From NCBI GenBank assembly GCA_003643935.1, contig QMLJ01000083.1, positions 1 to 6,220 of the forward strand: 6,220 nt of DNA. Direction: 5' to 3'. The notes beneath the pieces were generated by a model that was given only the letters and a program-made list of their open reading frames with translations, was not told where the DNA came from and searched no databases. Made by a program: the position numbers and the translations under genes. This DNA comes from Deltaproteobacteria bacterium (GTDB taxonomy: Bacteria > Desulfobacterota > Desulfomonilia > UBA1062). Shown here in pieces: positions 5,857-6,220 of the stretch; position 1 is the stretch's first letter, and each line of letters starts with the position of its first letter.

Positions 5857-6021
5857 TTAAATAAAGCTACGCAAGAAAAAATTGGGGGGCATTGCCCCCC
5901 ATAGACATAAGGAGAGTTCTGCCAAAAAGGCATGTAGAGGGCTAAGTATTGCCCTGGTTAAAGGGCTGTTAGCTTGTTTTTTTATCTGCTTTAGATAGCT
6001 GTATTCCTTTTTTTGCTGCAT
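5857..6021 (-). CDS. Possible small ORF (54 aa) with a good ribosome binding site, running across the terminator
   Basis: An ATG at 6021, 28 nt after the preceding gene's stop, has GGGGAG 5 nt upstream and opens a 54-codon frame (MQQKKEYSYLKQIKKQ..., a basic start, then a more hydrophobic LHAFLAELSLCLWGAM) ending in TAA. The terminator stem encodes about residues 41-47, so most transcripts would lack the end of the frame. The family was not recognised. It could be a leader peptide or chance; the strong SD is the only positive evidence. Confidence 0.22.
   Translation of the reverse strand: MQQKKEYSYLKQIKKQANSPLTRAILSPLHAFLAELSLCLWGAMPPNFFLRSFI
5876..5902 (-). terminator. Intrinsic terminator of the preceding minus-strand gene
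   Basis: On the minus strand a perfect stem GGGGGGC / GCCCCCC (8 bp counting a flanking A-T pair) with a 3-nt loop is followed by AATTTTTT. It should end transcripts coming from above 6050 and so separate that gene from the substrate-binding protein gene. Confidence 0.88.
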
Positions 6022-6049
6022 TACATCTCCCCTTTCCTTGTGAGATCTT
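5903..6049 (-). other. Structured 3' untranslated region
   Basis: Between the gene end and the terminator, the minus-strand RNA carries AGCCCT (5967-5962), AGGGC (5955-5951) and AGCCCT (5943-5938). The middle element can pair with either neighbour but not both. A small stem TGCC-N5-GGCA (5932-5920) follows. Apart from the small ORF there is no gene in the 318 bp between 5732 and 6049. Confidence 0.35.
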
Positions 6050-6220
6050 TTATTCAGTTACTACCTTTTCAGGCGTACTGTCTTTTATCTGAGCATCTGG
6101 CGGCACAAAGAACTGTTTGCTTGTTGCCTTTTCTCCTACAAAGCCATTGAACAACACCTCAAGAACAATTGGGACCTCGTCTTCTAAGGGATATTTCATT
6201 CCCGATCTGAACCACTTGTG
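6050..6220 (-). CDS. C-terminal 56 residues of an unrecognised protein, cut by the window edge
   Basis: The minus-strand frame is open from the window edge to TAA at 6052-6050. It reads HKWFRSGMKYPLEDEVPI, then VLEVLFNGFVGEKATSKQFFVPPDAQIKD and STPEKVVTE. The composition is protein-like, and the frame ends about 150 nt before a strong same-strand terminator, which supports a real gene. The 'W...kyPle...' start and the closing 'FFVPPDAQIKD' faintly recall the C-termini of LolA-like or DUF4412-type periplasmic proteins ('..slF.vP.g..'), but this is too weak to name a family. Its relation to the substrate-binding protein is unclear, because the terminator separates them. Confidence 0.65.
   Translation of the reverse strand, partial: HKWFRSGMKYPLEDEVPIVLEVLFNGFVGEKATSKQFFVPPDAQIKDSTPEKVVTE

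Overview
The window carries minus-strand genes only; no plus-strand frame looks real. Reading along the minus strand (high to low coordinates) the order is: the 3' end of an unrecognised gene (6220-6050) and its intrinsic terminator (5876-5902); a periplasmic ABC-type substrate-binding protein (5731-4703); a sigma-54 activator with GAF, PAS, AAA+ and Fis-type HTH domains (4505-2526); a 386-bp intergenic region with a well-formed sigma-54 promoter (2371-2357); a PaaK-like CoA ligase (2133/2139-724); and the start of an acyl-CoA dehydrogenase-like gene (589 to the window edge).

The likely logic is a small inducible catabolic circuit. The activator would bind upstream sites between its own stop codon and the promoter and drive RNA polymerase-sigma54 at 2371-2357. 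That would express a ligase that activates a carboxylic (perhaps aromatic) acid to its CoA thioester, followed by a dehydrogenase-family protein. The substrate cannot be read from the sequence. The substrate-binding protein has its own candidate promoter and no permease or ATPase beside it.

Three things are odd. First, the dehydrogenase-like frame is interrupted by an in-frame TAG at codon 153, yet the same frame continues with family-like sequence for 43 codons to the window edge. Second, the ligase leader holds a short frame resembling a helix-turn-helix DNA-binding domain, also interrupted by TAG. Third, a perfect 19-bp tandem duplication sits at the activator's stop codon, where enhancer sites would be expected. 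The four well-supported gene ends in the window all use TAA. Amber readthrough (for example pyrrolysine) and ordinary gene decay both fit; decay is the simpler default.

The organism is probably an anaerobic bacterium with moderate-to-low GC and strong AGGAGG-type ribosome binding sites. The combination of an AcoR-like sigma-54 activator, a PaaK-like ligase and a divergent dehydrogenase suggests a Desulfobacterota ('deltaproteobacterial') sulfate reducer or syntroph. This taxonomic placement is inference from gene content only.
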